A stretch of DNA of 48,103 nt from a virus. The translations under genes were made by a program, and so were the position numbers. The notes under the pieces are model-generated. The model was given only the letters and a program-made list of their open reading frames with translations, was not told where the DNA came from and did not search any database. Positions 1-7,976 of this stretch are shown here, piece after piece. Location: positions 1-48,103 of the IMG/VR virus record IMGVR_UViG_3300017788_000038; one strand, 5' to 3'. How positions within the stretch are numbered: the first letter of the stretch is position 1; each line of letters opens with the position of its first letter.

Positions 1-543
1 ACAAGACAATGGACCTTGTCTAAATATGAGAATATGGTTAACTTAAGAAATATTCTTCTTCAAAAAGTAAGAGAATATAATCCAGACTATTTCTTTAGTC
101 TAGATTCAGATATCTTAATTAAAAATCCATCAACAATAGAACTTCTTATTGCCCACATTAAAGAAGGAGCCGATGCAGTTAACCCACTTATGTACATGAC
201 TCCAGTTGGAACTTCTTACCCCAGTGTTATGAAGTGGGTGGCACATGCGGGAGGTAAGGCTCATAGAGATTTAAATTTTCCTATCGGAACTTATTTTAAA
301 TCAGATGTTATAATGGCTGCAAAAATGATGTCAAGAAAAGTTTATAGTGCTATTGACTACACTATCCATCCACAGGGTGAAGATCTTGGTTGGTCAACTG
401 CGGCAGCTGACCACGGTTTCAATCTTTATTGTGCATCATATATATACACTCCTCACATCATGAGTAGGGCAATGCTACAGGATGTCCTCCGAAATGGAGA
501 TCCTAGAGAATTTGAAACTTTGAAAACTTTATCTAAAGTATGA
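1..543 (+). CDS. glycosyltransferase-like protein, 5' truncated
   Basis: The frame is open from base 1 with no stop, so the gene begins upstream of the window and the TTG at 16 should not be taken as its start. A D-S-D triplet after a hydrophobic strand (LDSDIL, bases 100-117) is the metal and nucleotide-sugar binding DxD motif of GT-A fold glycosyltransferases. A later GEDLGWS segment followed by an aromatic strand resembles the acidic catalytic region that follows in such enzymes. The gene ends with TGA and is separated from the head genes by 84 bases. Inference: it decorates a host or virion surface, or phage DNA. The acceptor cannot be told from sequence. Confidence 0.6.
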   Translation, partial: TRQWTLSKYENMVNLRNILLQKVREYNPDYFFSLDSDILIKNPSTIELLIAHIKEGADAVNPLMYMTPVGTSYPSVMKWVAHAGGKAHRDLNFPIGTYFKSDVIMAAKMMSRKVYSAIDYTIHPQGEDLGWSTAAADHGFNLYCASYIYTPHIMSRAMLQDVLRNGDPREFETLKTLSKV

Positions 544-582
544 TATTCTTATATAAGATTGTTTAATATATGATTACCCAAT

Positions 583-589
583 TTACTAT
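583..589 (+). promoter_or_regulatory. possible late promoter box TTACTAT
   Basis: TTACTAT lies in the gap upstream of the protease gene, about 40 bases before its ATG. The TACTAT core recurs in three other gene-start gaps (4209, 14881, 18608). It could be a -10 type element (TAnnnT). No convincing -35 box is visible. This is inference from recurrence only. Confidence 0.3.
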
Positions 590-627
590 AAGTACAAGCT
601 TAGAATTATTCTGTCATGGAGACATAA

Positions 628-2233
628 ATGGCTTTTGATTTTGTCGAAAATTTTACGGTTCAACTTCCCGATTTCAGTAAATCAGACTATGATTTTTCCG
701 AAGCATTTAATAGCGAACATGGTCTTATCATAGAAGTTGCTGCTATACACGAGCGGACTAACTTCTAATTATAATAACTATTCAGCTATTGAATTAGAAA
801 AGGCTCTCCAGTCTTGGGTTGAGCCATATCCTAAGCCAATAATCTTAAACCATGATTTAAATGCTGAACCAATCGGTAGAGTCATCGCAGCAAAGATGGA
901 CAAAGAAGAAGATGGCAGTCCTTTTGTTAGACTACAGATTGCAATCACTGATCCAGTTGCAGCTCAAAAAGTTCTTGACAAGAGATACCTTACTGGATCC
1001 GTTGGTGGTAGAGCCGGTAAAGCAGTATGTTCAATTTCTGGTGAGGATTTAGCTTCTGAGTCTGACAATGGCAGGCCAAAACTTCCAAAGTATCGCAGAG
1101 GTCAAGTTTATAAAGGTAAGCTCGCATTTATTGACATGCAGGACATTTCTTTTAAAGAATATTCTTTTGTCAATCAACCAGCTGATGGCAAGTCAAGCGT
1201 TAGATCAACATCTGCTATTGTTGACAAAGATGGAAAGCCAAATACCGAAGGCTGGGTAGCTAAAAGTTCTGCGTTTGTTTTAAGTATGAACGAAGAAGAT
1301 ATTTATTCCGTAGAAGAACATGATTCTTTATTTAAAAATATGAAGAAAAAAGAATCCAAGCCAATGTATCTTCATCTAAAAGGTGCCTTTTTGACAGCTC
1401 TTGCCTTCCAGGAGAGTGAAAATGCACATAATAAAGCAGTTTCATTACTATCTAACGAGGAAGCTGTTAATAACACCGATCTACAGGAGAACTCTAATAT
1501 GAAAGATCGCAATCAAGAAGAGGATATCTTAGCTGTAACTGAAGAGTTGAGCGAGGATCTATCTTCAATTGCCGCAGGAAAGACTGAAGAGTCTGAAGGT
1601 GGCGAGGAAAAGGCACCAGAGGCGCCAGCTGAAGGTGGCGAAGAAACCGGCGAAGAAGAAGCCGGTGCAGAAGAGTCTAAGGACGATACAGAGAAAGCGG
1701 ATGAACAAGCTGAAGAGGCTGTTGATTCCGAACAAGCTGCAGAGTCTGAAGAACCAGAGGCCAAAGAAGAAGAGGCCGAAGGTACTCAAGAGTCCAAGAG
1801 TACGGATGAAGACCTCAGCGATAAGGCTGAACAGCCCGCTGAGCAAGACAACGACGTTCTCGACAAGGTAAAAGCTCTTGAAGAAGAAAATGCAAAGCTC
1901 AAGGCAGCACTTCACAGAATTCTTGTGGAGAGAGTAGTGGATGCAAAGATCAACGCTGGCGTAGAAACAGCAGAGCAGAGAGATGAACTGATTGAGTCAC
2001 ACTTGACCAGAACAGCCTCTTCTCTTGCTGATTCACTCAGAGATATTGCAAAAATACCAGTCCGCAAGTCACGTCATGCCGAAGCACCAGAAATTCATAA
2101 CGAATCTGCAGCAGTTGCAAACGAAGAAAACGTAGCAACTGTTGACGAGGACAATGAGATTACTGAGGCTAAGGAAGAAGTATCACTTGAGCAAGTATTT
2201 GTTGACGCTCTCATGGGCCGTCGTAAGCTTTAA
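628..2233 (+). CDS. prohead maturation protease fused to acidic scaffold, contains a +1 CGGA recoding site
   Basis: The start is ATG 628, with GGAG at 618-621. The first frame runs 42 codons to CGG at 754, then would stop at TAA 763. Dropping one base at CGGA opens a frame that runs to TAA 2233, giving 534 residues. The join gives IHE-G-LTSNYN, which reads as one continuous protease N-terminus. Family-like features follow: a conserved His in PIILNHD, a candidate catalytic Ser in YLTGSVGG, and FKEYSFVNQPA, as in HK97-type and herpesvirus-like prohead proteases. After about residue 200 comes a long Glu/Ala/Lys-rich acidic stretch and a coiled coil (about residues 290-430), typical of a scaffold that is cleaved and expelled. 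Decoration and capsid genes follow directly. An internal TTG at 737 is not a credible start, because it would remove the N-terminal strand of the protease. Protease assignment is by motif and position. Confidence 0.85.
754..757 (+). other. +1 recoding site CGGA (protease-scaffold)
   Basis: In-frame codon 43 is CGG, followed by A. Zero frame hits TAA at 763 after three more codons. The +1 frame is open for almost 1.5 kb and carries the protease body. The preceding codons are CAC GAG. If C is skipped, GGA gives Gly at this place. If CGGA is read as one four-base codon, the inserted residue depends on the tRNA. Confidence 0.85.
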
Positions 2234-2252
2234 AACAAGGAGAAAATAAGAA

Positions 2253-3026
2253 ATGAGCTTAGCAAAATTTCGTAAAGTAGGCACAAAGACTGGTTCAGGC
2301 CGTTTTGTGGTTTCAGAGGGCATTGCTCCAGCAGCATACCTTCTTCCACATCCTGGTCTACCAACTTGGTATTCCGACAGCGAAGATGATCGCTTCGAAA
2401 TCGTAATTCCAAAAGGTACCATTCTTTCAGTCATTGCCGACAGCAATGGCGATGCAAGGGTTGTTCCAGCTAATGGTACATCAGCTTCAGTCACCTGGGG
2501 TGACAACATGCCATCATCTTGGGATCCACTAGATGGTGCAACTCCATCTTACAGCTCTGGTGCAACTGACACTGTTGCAGTAGGCGCAAGATCAATTCCA
2601 GTTGGCGTTGCTCAGTATGACCTTTACCGTCCATTTGATAAGGGCACCTCACAAGGTGCAGGCTTCATCACCCATGGTTACGTTGAGTACCCAATGGTCA
2701 CTGGAGTCAATGCAGACGTTACCGTTGGTAGCGTAGTTCGTTCGGACCATATGGGCCGTCCAGTATTGGCAGCTGCAGCTGACTTTTTTGCCAGCAGTGC
2801 AGTCTACTCTTACCTCCAGGTTGGTAAGGTAGTCGAAGTAGAAAAGTTTGCAACCAACTTTGATGATGGTCTTCTTTCCTACATGCAGCTTCCTTCAGAT
2901 CCAGGTGCACTTAAGACAGTATTTGAGATTACTCGCTCAGGTGCTTTCTCAGGCAAGCTTGGTATCCGTAGCAACCTGGATGTCCACAACGTCATTGGCG
3001 CATTCCGCGTCAACCTAACCTTATAA
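2253..3026 (+). CDS. probable capsid decoration or stabilising protein
   Basis: This 257-residue protein lies between the protease and the major capsid protein, where decoration or capsid-stabilising proteins are usually encoded. It is rich in Gly, Ser, Val and short beta strands, with no transmembrane segment or signal peptide. It has an AAGGAG ribosome binding site about 10 bases before ATG. Codon use is C-ending with CGT/CGC Arg, like the capsid gene and unlike most of the window, which suggests a high-copy product. No specific family motif was recognised. The role is inferred from position and codon use. Confidence 0.6.
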   Translation: MSLAKFRKVGTKTGSGRFVVSEGIAPAAYLLPHPGLPTWYSDSEDDRFEIVIPKGTILSVIADSNGDARVVPANGTSASVTWGDNMPSSWDPLDGATPSYSSGATDTVAVGARSIPVGVAQYDLYRPFDKGTSQGAGFITHGYVEYPMVTGVNADVTVGSVVRSDHMGRPVLAAAADFFASSAVYSYLQVGKVVEVEKFATNFDDGLLSYMQLPSDPGALKTVFEITRSGAFSGKLGIRSNLDVHNVIGAFRVNLTL

Positions 3027-3047
3027 TAACAGGAGGAATATCCTAAG

Positions 3048-4103
3048 ATGAGTAAAACAATCCAAGAGCTCCTCTCAGGACTCCCAGCTTGGGAAGCCGC
3101 ATTATCTGAGGACGGGTATCTAGACCAAGACAACAGAGTTACCATTAAGGAAGCTTTTGCATCACCAGATGCTGCAATTCTCTTCCCAAAGGTTATTTCT
3201 CGTACTCTTAAGGAAGCAGCTGAACCCCAGCTTCTAGTTACTCCTCTACTTTCAACTGTACGTCTCGGCAAGGGTCGTTCACTTGAATTCCCAGCAGTTA
3301 ATGCAATTCAAGCAGCTGAGATTCCCGAAGGACAAGAGTACCCAGAGCAGGCATTAGCCTTTGCAAAGCAAATTGAAGGAAAGGTGTCCAAGAAGGGTGT
3401 CAAACTAGCTTTCACAGAGGAAGTTATTGCTGACTCACTTTGGGATATCGTCGGCCTTCATGTTCGCGCTGCAGGTCGTGCCCTTGCTCGCCTAAAAGAG
3501 CAAATTGCACTTAGCCGTTTCAAGGACGCTGCAACAATCGTCTTTGACAACGACGACGGTACCTACGATTCAACAACTGGCCGTGACATCAACGGTGCCT
3601 TCAATGACACCGTCACCTGGGACGACATCGTAGACATGGCTGCAGTTTTGATGGCAGAGAAGCATGTGCCAACAGACTTCATTCTCCATCCACTCATGTG
3701 GTCAGTCTTCTTGAAGGACAGCATCTTCCATGCAGGTGGCGCAGCTTCAGCTGTAGGCACCAGCTGGGGTTACCGTCCACAATCTCCAGAAGGCGCACTA
3801 AACGCAACTGCTCCAATGGGTCTTAACGTACTTGTATCACCATTTGTCAGCTTTACAGCTAAGACAAGTGGCAGTGCAGCTAAGTCTGACCTTTTCCTCA
3901 TTGACCGTAACGAGGTTGGCTCACTCCTAGTCAAGGACGATCTGTCCACTGACCAGTTTGATGATCCATCACGTGACATTCGTCAGATGAAGATGAAGGA
4001 GCGTTACGACATCGTAATGCTGGGCGATGGCGAAGGTATTACCGTCGCTAAGAATATCAAGCTCAGCCGTAACTACGAGGTTCAGGTTACAAACGAACTT
4101 TAA
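3048..4103 (+). CDS. major capsid protein (HK97-fold type)
   Basis: The protein has 351 residues, a usual length for a major capsid protein. The N-terminal part is helical (LSGLPAWEAALS). It is followed by EAAEPQLLVTPLLSTVRLGKG and an E-loop-like region with EFPAVNAIQAAEIPEGQEYP. A long helix (about residues 120-160) and a C-terminal region ending in RDIRQMKMKERYDIVMLGDG fit an HK97-like P and A domain. A strong AGGAGG lies at 3031-3036. Codon use is markedly C-ending with CGT/CGC Arg, as expected for the most abundant virion protein. Two hairpins follow at once, the second a strong terminator. It is downstream of protease-scaffold and decoration protein in canonical order. Confidence 0.87.
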   Translation: MSKTIQELLSGLPAWEAALSEDGYLDQDNRVTIKEAFASPDAAILFPKVISRTLKEAAEPQLLVTPLLSTVRLGKGRSLEFPAVNAIQAAEIPEGQEYPEQALAFAKQIEGKVSKKGVKLAFTEEVIADSLWDIVGLHVRAAGRALARLKEQIALSRFKDAATIVFDNDDGTYDSTTGRDINGAFNDTVTWDDIVDMAAVLMAEKHVPTDFILHPLMWSVFLKDSIFHAGGAASAVGTSWGYRPQSPEGALNATAPMGLNVLVSPFVSFTAKTSGSAAKSDLFLIDRNEVGSLLVKDDLSTDQFDDPSRDIRQMKMKERYDIVMLGDGEGITVAKNIKLSRNYEVQVTNEL

Positions 4104-4129
4104 TTTGACCTTAGGGCATTATAGTTACG

Positions 4130-4145
4130 GTCACTGAAAAGTGAC
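4130..4145 (+). other. small hairpin with GAAA tetraloop
   Basis: GTCACT and AGTGAC form a 6 bp stem closed by a GAAA tetraloop, 26 bases after the capsid stop codon and just before the terminator. It has no T-run of its own. It may protect the 3' end of the capsid transcript, which is inference. Confidence 0.55.
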
Positions 4146-4155
4146 AGCCCGTAGG

Positions 4156-4193
4156 CAGAGGGTGGTGGCGGAAGCTGCCACCCTCTGTTTTTT
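4156..4193 (+). terminator. strong intrinsic terminator after the capsid gene
   Basis: A 14 bp stem (4156-4169 with 4174-4187, two G-T pairs near the loop) is closed by GGAA, a GNRA-type loop, and followed by six T at 4188-4193. It ends the head transcription unit, or reduces read-through into the fibre genes. Confidence 0.9.
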
Positions 4194-4208
4194 ATATCAG
4201 AAAACTGT

Positions 4209-4224
4209 TACTATTTCAATAGAA
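4209..4224 (+). promoter_or_regulatory. possible promoter or operator box TACTATTTCAATAGAA
   Basis: This sequence is nearly identical to the box at 14881 (TACTATTATCAATAGTA). Both have an inverted CTATT...AATAG core, and both lie 34-35 bases before a start codon. Its place right after a terminator fits a promoter for the fibre region. The element type is inferred. Confidence 0.4.
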
Positions 4225-4242
4225 TGTTAATAAGGAGAATCT

Positions 4243-5013
4243 GTGGCTCTGTATCTAATAGAAAGCGCCAGCGTAGACGCTGATGTTGTCGTAATAAAGT
4301 TTGGAAGAACTGTCAAAATTAGCTCATTAATAAATGCTAACTTCACAGTGCAAACCACAGCTGCTACCCCAGTTGTTGTTGCTAGTCCATTTACTGCAAT
4401 AAATACTATTACCGATTTTAATCAAATATCTAGAACTTTAAGATTGTTTTGGGATGTAATTTTAACTTCTGGTCAAGAATATGAAATAATAATTTCAAAT
4501 ATAAAAGACGCAGTAAATGAAACCATACCAACGGAAAAAATTAAGTTCACAAAAGCAGACGCAGCGACTCCGTCAACCATAACTTCATCCTCAGAACCTG
4601 TATATGAAGAAATATTAATTGAGGATAAATCTGTTAGAACAGATGCATATTCTACTGTTCAAATTCTGGCTAAAAACCCTAATTTTTATGTAGTTTCTGT
4701 AAATCCTGTTAATGGAGACTTTTACTTAGACAACTCTTACAATAATGGAAGAGTGACAATTGAGTTTAATGCTCGACCAGCTTCAAACTTCCTTAATGTT
4801 AAGTATTTTAAAACACAAAAAAAGAAAATACAAAGAACACCGTCTAGATGGGAAGCAGTAGATGCCAACGTGTCTCTTCATTCTTGGAAGCCAGAAGTTT
4901 ACATAGACTTTCCGTCAAATGATGCAACGCCGGTTTATACAACTTCTAACAAAGAATATTTTGAAACTGGATATAAATATAGGATTATATTATCTAAAGA
5001 TATAGGAATATAA
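4243..5013 (+). CDS. virion-associated protein of unknown function, beta-rich
   Basis: The start is GTG, with AAGGAG at 4232-4237. The 256-residue product has no transmembrane segment. The N-terminal 100 residues (about 5-105) form alternating strands with a TLRLFWDVILTSGQEYEI-like pattern. This resembles the Ig-like domains that compare a value with its limits in surface and fibre proteins. The second half has NPVNGDFYLDNSYNNGRVT and an aromatic-rich end. It is the first gene after the capsid terminator and precedes short fibre-like genes, so a head or tail decoration role is likely. I do not recognise a named family. Confidence 0.5.
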   Translation: MALYLIESASVDADVVVIKFGRTVKISSLINANFTVQTTAATPVVVASPFTAINTITDFNQISRTLRLFWDVILTSGQEYEIIISNIKDAVNETIPTEKIKFTKADAATPSTITSSSEPVYEEILIEDKSVRTDAYSTVQILAKNPNFYVVSVNPVNGDFYLDNSYNNGRVTIEFNARPASNFLNVKYFKTQKKKIQRTPSRWEAVDANVSLHSWKPEVYIDFPSNDATPVYTTSNKEYFETGYKYRIILSKDIGI

Positions 5014-5018
5014 TTATT

Positions 5019-5420
5019 ATGGCTAACTTTATTTATGGAAAAGCAAAGCAGGGTATACTAAATGGCCACTTTAGCTTTGCCAACAATAATTTTAAAGTAG
5101 CATTAGTAAAAAGTTCTTACACTCCTAATCAGAATACTCACGAATTTTTATCAGATATATCAAATGCAAATATTGCATACACAACAGAAAATCTTCCGTC
5201 TTTAGTAAATAGTTTAGGAGTTGTAAATTCTGAAGATTTTGTATTTACATTGCCGGTAAATACAGCTTTTAGTGCGGCGGTAATATATCAAGTTGGTTCA
5301 AGTCAATCAAATTCAAGGTTACTAAGTTATACAGACACAGCTTCTGGGCTTCCTTTTACGGGATCTCAAAATTCTGTAACAGTAGCTTTTGATTGGATTG
5401 GATCAATTTTAACACTATAA
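5019..5420 (+). CDS. conserved phage structural protein, function unknown
   Basis: The protein has 133 residues. The pattern FKVALVKSSYTPN followed by HEFLSDI is typical of a small beta-rich protein often found among phage fibre and minor virion genes. It describes a short domain that probably trimerises or packs on fibres. No membrane segment or enzyme motif is visible. It lies 5 bases after the previous gene and 7 before the next, so it is part of the same operon. The function is not established. Confidence 0.5.
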   Translation: MANFIYGKAKQGILNGHFSFANNNFKVALVKSSYTPNQNTHEFLSDISNANIAYTTENLPSLVNSLGVVNSEDFVFTLPVNTAFSAAVIYQVGSSQSNSRLLSYTDTASGLPFTGSQNSVTVAFDWIGSILTL

Positions 5421-5427
5421 GGAAAAT

Positions 5428-5766
5428 ATGACCACACAATATCCAGGTTCTCTAGATGTATTTACAAATCCAACTGCAACTGATACCTTAAATTCAGGCA
5501 GTGTTCCTCATCATTTACAGCACGCAAATGTAAATGATGCAGTTGAAGCAATACAGACCGTGTTAGGCTTAAATCCAGCAGGTGCACATTTAACTATTAA
5601 AGATAGAATAATTTCAGCTGAAACCACTATATCTATCCAGTCAGTATTAAACGGTCTAAATGATGTTACTATTTCATCAGCTTTGACTGGAAATATATTA
5701 AGATATAATGGTTCTCAGTGGGTAAATACGCCAGAAAAAGAAGTTACAGACGGAGGAAATTTTTAA
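5428..5766 (+). CDS. fibre N-terminal module-like protein
   Basis: The protein has 112 residues. The segment VNDAVEAIQTVLGLNPAG, followed by a basic helix and a repeat of Thr/Ile, matches the NDA-EAIQ-LG-NP module seen at the N-termini of many phage tail and head fibres. The C-terminal ILRYNGSQWVNTP motif is another common fibre spacer. Here the module is a separate gene and not part of a long fibre. Its stop TAA 5764-5766 abuts the ATG of the next fibre gene. It probably forms a trimer or adaptor with the following proteins. Confidence 0.55.
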   Translation: MTTQYPGSLDVFTNPTATDTLNSGSVPHHLQHANVNDAVEAIQTVLGLNPAGAHLTIKDRIISAETTISIQSVLNGLNDVTISSALTGNILRYNGSQWVNTPEKEVTDGGNF

Positions 5767-6651
5767 ATGGCTAATACAATTAGAATCAAAAGAAGGACTA
5801 GTGGTGCATCAGGTGCTCCGTCTGGTTTAAAAAACGCTGAGCTAGCTTTTAATGAAGTTGATGAGACACTTTATTATGGTAAGGGTGATTCAAGCGGCGA
5901 TGCAACGTCTATTCTTGCTATAGCTGGTCCAGGAGCTTTTGCTACGCTAACTGGTGCTCAGACAATTTCTGGCGATAAAACATTTACGGGAACGGTAATA
6001 GTCCCAACTCCATCTTCAAACACTCATGCAGCAACTAAAGCATATGTCGATACTGCAGTTTCTGGTGCAACACCAAGCGGAACTGCTAATCAAATTACGA
6101 TAACAAGCGGTGTTATATCCTTGGCATCAAGTGTCACAACTCCAGGAGACTTGACCGTAACTGGAAACCTTACAGTAAACGGAACTACCACAACAGTTAA
6201 TTCTACAACGGTTTCTCTTGACGACAAGAATATAGAATTGGCAAGCACAGCGTCACCCAGCGATGCTGGAGCTGATGGAGCTGGTATAACCGTCAAGGGA
6301 ACTACGGATAAAACATTTAACTGGGTTGATGCAACAGATGCATGGACATCTTCTGAGCATCTTAATTTATTGACTGAAAAATCATTTTATATTAATGGCA
6401 CTGCTGTTTTAAGTTCAAGCACCCTTGGATCTGGAATTACTTCATCTAGCCTTACATCAGTTGGCACTATTGCAACTGGAGTATGGCAAGGCACAGCAGT
6501 TGGAATTGGATATGGTGGCACCGGAGCAACAACTGCATCTGGCGCAAGAACTGCACTGGAACTTGGATCAATTGCAACACAAAATGCTAATAACGTAAAC
6601 ATTACAGGTGGTACAATAGATGGCATATCCATTGATGGTGGAACTTTTTAA
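5767..6651 (+). CDS. tail or head fibre protein
   Basis: The protein has 294 residues. It begins IRIKRRTSGASGAPSGL...ELAFNEVDETLYYG, an N-terminal fibre adaptor repeated in the next gene. Then come GDKTFTG and THAATKAYVD, a recurrent fibre motif, and Thr/Gly/Ser-rich beta repeats. It ends with GGTGATTASGARTAL and ITGGTIDGISIDGGTF, which are characteristic of trimeric beta-structured phage fibres. No chaperone or enzyme domain is visible. It is likely the main small fibre of the virion. Receptor specificity cannot be read from it. Confidence 0.7.
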   Translation: MANTIRIKRRTSGASGAPSGLKNAELAFNEVDETLYYGKGDSSGDATSILAIAGPGAFATLTGAQTISGDKTFTGTVIVPTPSSNTHAATKAYVDTAVSGATPSGTANQITITSGVISLASSVTTPGDLTVTGNLTVNGTTTTVNSTTVSLDDKNIELASTASPSDAGADGAGITVKGTTDKTFNWVDATDAWTSSEHLNLLTEKSFYINGTAVLSSSTLGSGITSSSLTSVGTIATGVWQGTAVGIGYGGTGATTASGARTALELGSIATQNANNVNITGGTIDGISIDGGTF

Positions 6652-6678
6652 TTAAAACTATTGTTAAACGGAGTCTAA

Positions 6679-6903
6679 ATGGCTAACACTATTAAGATTA
6701 AAAGAAGCGGCACAGCCACACAGGTTCCAAGCTCACTAGAACATGGAGAGCTAGCAATAAATTATACAGATGGTAAACTATTCTATAGAAATAATCTGGA
6801 TCAAATAGTAGAACTTTCATCCTCTTCTGGCTCAGTTTCAACTGCTGGCCTTACAGAAGATATAAGAGACGTAAAAATAATGCTTTATATGGAGGTCATT
6901 TAA
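6679..6903 (+). CDS. short fibre adaptor paralogue
   Basis: The 74-residue protein is almost entirely the adaptor module seen at the start of the preceding fibre: IKIKRSGTATQVPSSLEHGELAINYTDGKLFY. It lacks the beta repeats. GGAG at 6670-6673 precedes the ATG. It may cap or anchor a separate fibre, or be a remnant of a shortened fibre gene. The frame is intact, and the next ATG follows the stop after one base. Confidence 0.55.
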   Translation: MANTIKIKRSGTATQVPSSLEHGELAINYTDGKLFYRNNLDQIVELSSSSGSVSTAGLTEDIRDVKIMLYMEVI

Positions 6904-6904
6904 G

Positions 6905-7258
6905 ATGGCAATTAATCAGAAACGTTTGGCAGGACCAACACAGCTTGGAACCTCAAGCGTTACATACTATACTGTTCCAGCGGCAACTACTACTATAGTT
7001 AAGCAAGTTGTATTAACTAATACAACAGCATCTGCAAAAACAGTCACTGTTAGACTAGTTCCCTCTGGAGCTAGCGAAGGGGCTACGCCTAATTCACTAG
7101 ATATCATCAGCGCAATGACTTTGTCCGCTAATGAAACATTGGCCTTTAACTGTTCTATGGTAATGGTTTATACAGGTGGAGCTGGAGACGAATTAAAAGC
7201 ACTTTGTAGTGCAAATAGCTCTGTAAATATATCCGTATTTGGAATAGAAGAGGCTTAA
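6905..7258 (+). CDS. small virion beta-sandwich protein, function unknown
   Basis: The 117-residue protein contains a TVPAATTTIVKQVVLTNTTA strand pair and an ANETLAFN turn, like small phage decoration or fibre-associated beta-sandwich domains. It has no membrane segment and no catalytic motif. The start ATG lies one base after the previous stop. It sits inside the fibre gene set and is probably a virion surface component. The name is a description and not a family call. Confidence 0.45.
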   Translation: MAINQKRLAGPTQLGTSSVTYYTVPAATTTIVKQVVLTNTTASAKTVTVRLVPSGASEGATPNSLDIISAMTLSANETLAFNCSMVMVYTGGAGDELKALCSANSSVNISVFGIEEA

Positions 7259-7263
7259 CAATA

Positions 7264-7975
7264 ATGACAGCAATGGTTAGGTATGGCGCTCCCAGTGCAA
7301 TGTCATCTTTTATTGATGCGCCTGATTCAATATTTGGAACTGGAGTAGACGGAGATGCTACATTAGATGGGTCTACGACTGTTTTAGAAATGGCTCCATC
7401 TTCCAATGTTTACTCAATGACAACAGATCTTTTTTTTAATAATCTAACCATCAACTCTGGAGTTAGATTAGCTCCAAATGGATATAGAATATTTGTTAAA
7501 AATATTTTAACCCTAAACAATAACTCAACTATAGGTTTTACAACTGGTTTTTCAACCGCTGGATCAATAGCACAGCGGAGGAGCTGCAGCAACTGCGGTA
7601 ACTCATAGCCTTGGTGGTTCTGCAACTGGTTATTCTGCTACAGCACCAGCAGCTGCATTGGGTGGTTCAAAATATTACCAAATTCCTCATCAGGCCATAA
7701 GAGGATGGGCAGTAAGTGCATCTAGTACTACTCCAACATTTTTAAGAGGTGGCGCAGGTGGCTCTGGACAAGCAGGTGGTGGAGTGGTTATTGTGGCTGC
7801 AAGATATATAACTGGTCCAAGTTCTGGTACGGCATATATTCAAGCTCCAGGAACTGCACCTGCTGGTGGAGGAGTGATTATAGCGGTATCCTCTCATTCG
7901 GCATTTCCGGCATCAATTTCTACAAATGTTACGGGACAAAATCCTGGCACAGTCTACTACATGCAGTTGGTATAA
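7264..7975 (+). CDS. Gly-rich fibre-like protein, contains a +1 CGGA recoding site
   Basis: Read as one gene, it has 236 residues. The first frame runs to CGG at 7576 and would end at TAG 7606-7608. Reading CGGA with a +1 change continues without a stop to TAA 7975. The following gene is a paralogue that spans this place unbroken: both have S-[IV]-[FY]-G-[ST]-G-[VL]-D-G near the start, a GSIA segment, then a LGG and a GGVV block. That alignment supports the joined frame. Gly/Ser/Ala-rich C-terminal blocks (GGAGGSGQAGGGVVIVAA) fit a glycine-rich polyII-type fold, as in some fibres. An ORF beginning at 7658 would be the tail end of this protein and not an independent gene. Confidence 0.75.
7576..7579 (+). 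other. +1 recoding site CGGA (Gly-rich fibre protein)
   Basis: In-frame codon 105 is CGG, followed by A (context GCA CAG CGG AGG). Zero frame ends at TAG 7606-7608 after a Ser/Cys/Asn stretch unlike the rest of the protein. The +1 frame restores the Gly/Ala-rich sequence shared with the adjacent paralogue. Confidence 0.85.
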
Positions 7976-7976
7976 A

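Noticed and set aside
737-2233. Protease gene starting at TTG 737
   Set aside because: It has no ribosome binding site and would lack the first strands of the protease. ATG 628 has GGAG at good spacing and leads to the CGGA.
7658-7975. Independent small gene at 7658
   Set aside because: It is the end of the recoded Gly-rich gene. The frame is open from the CGGA and the paralogue covers this part.
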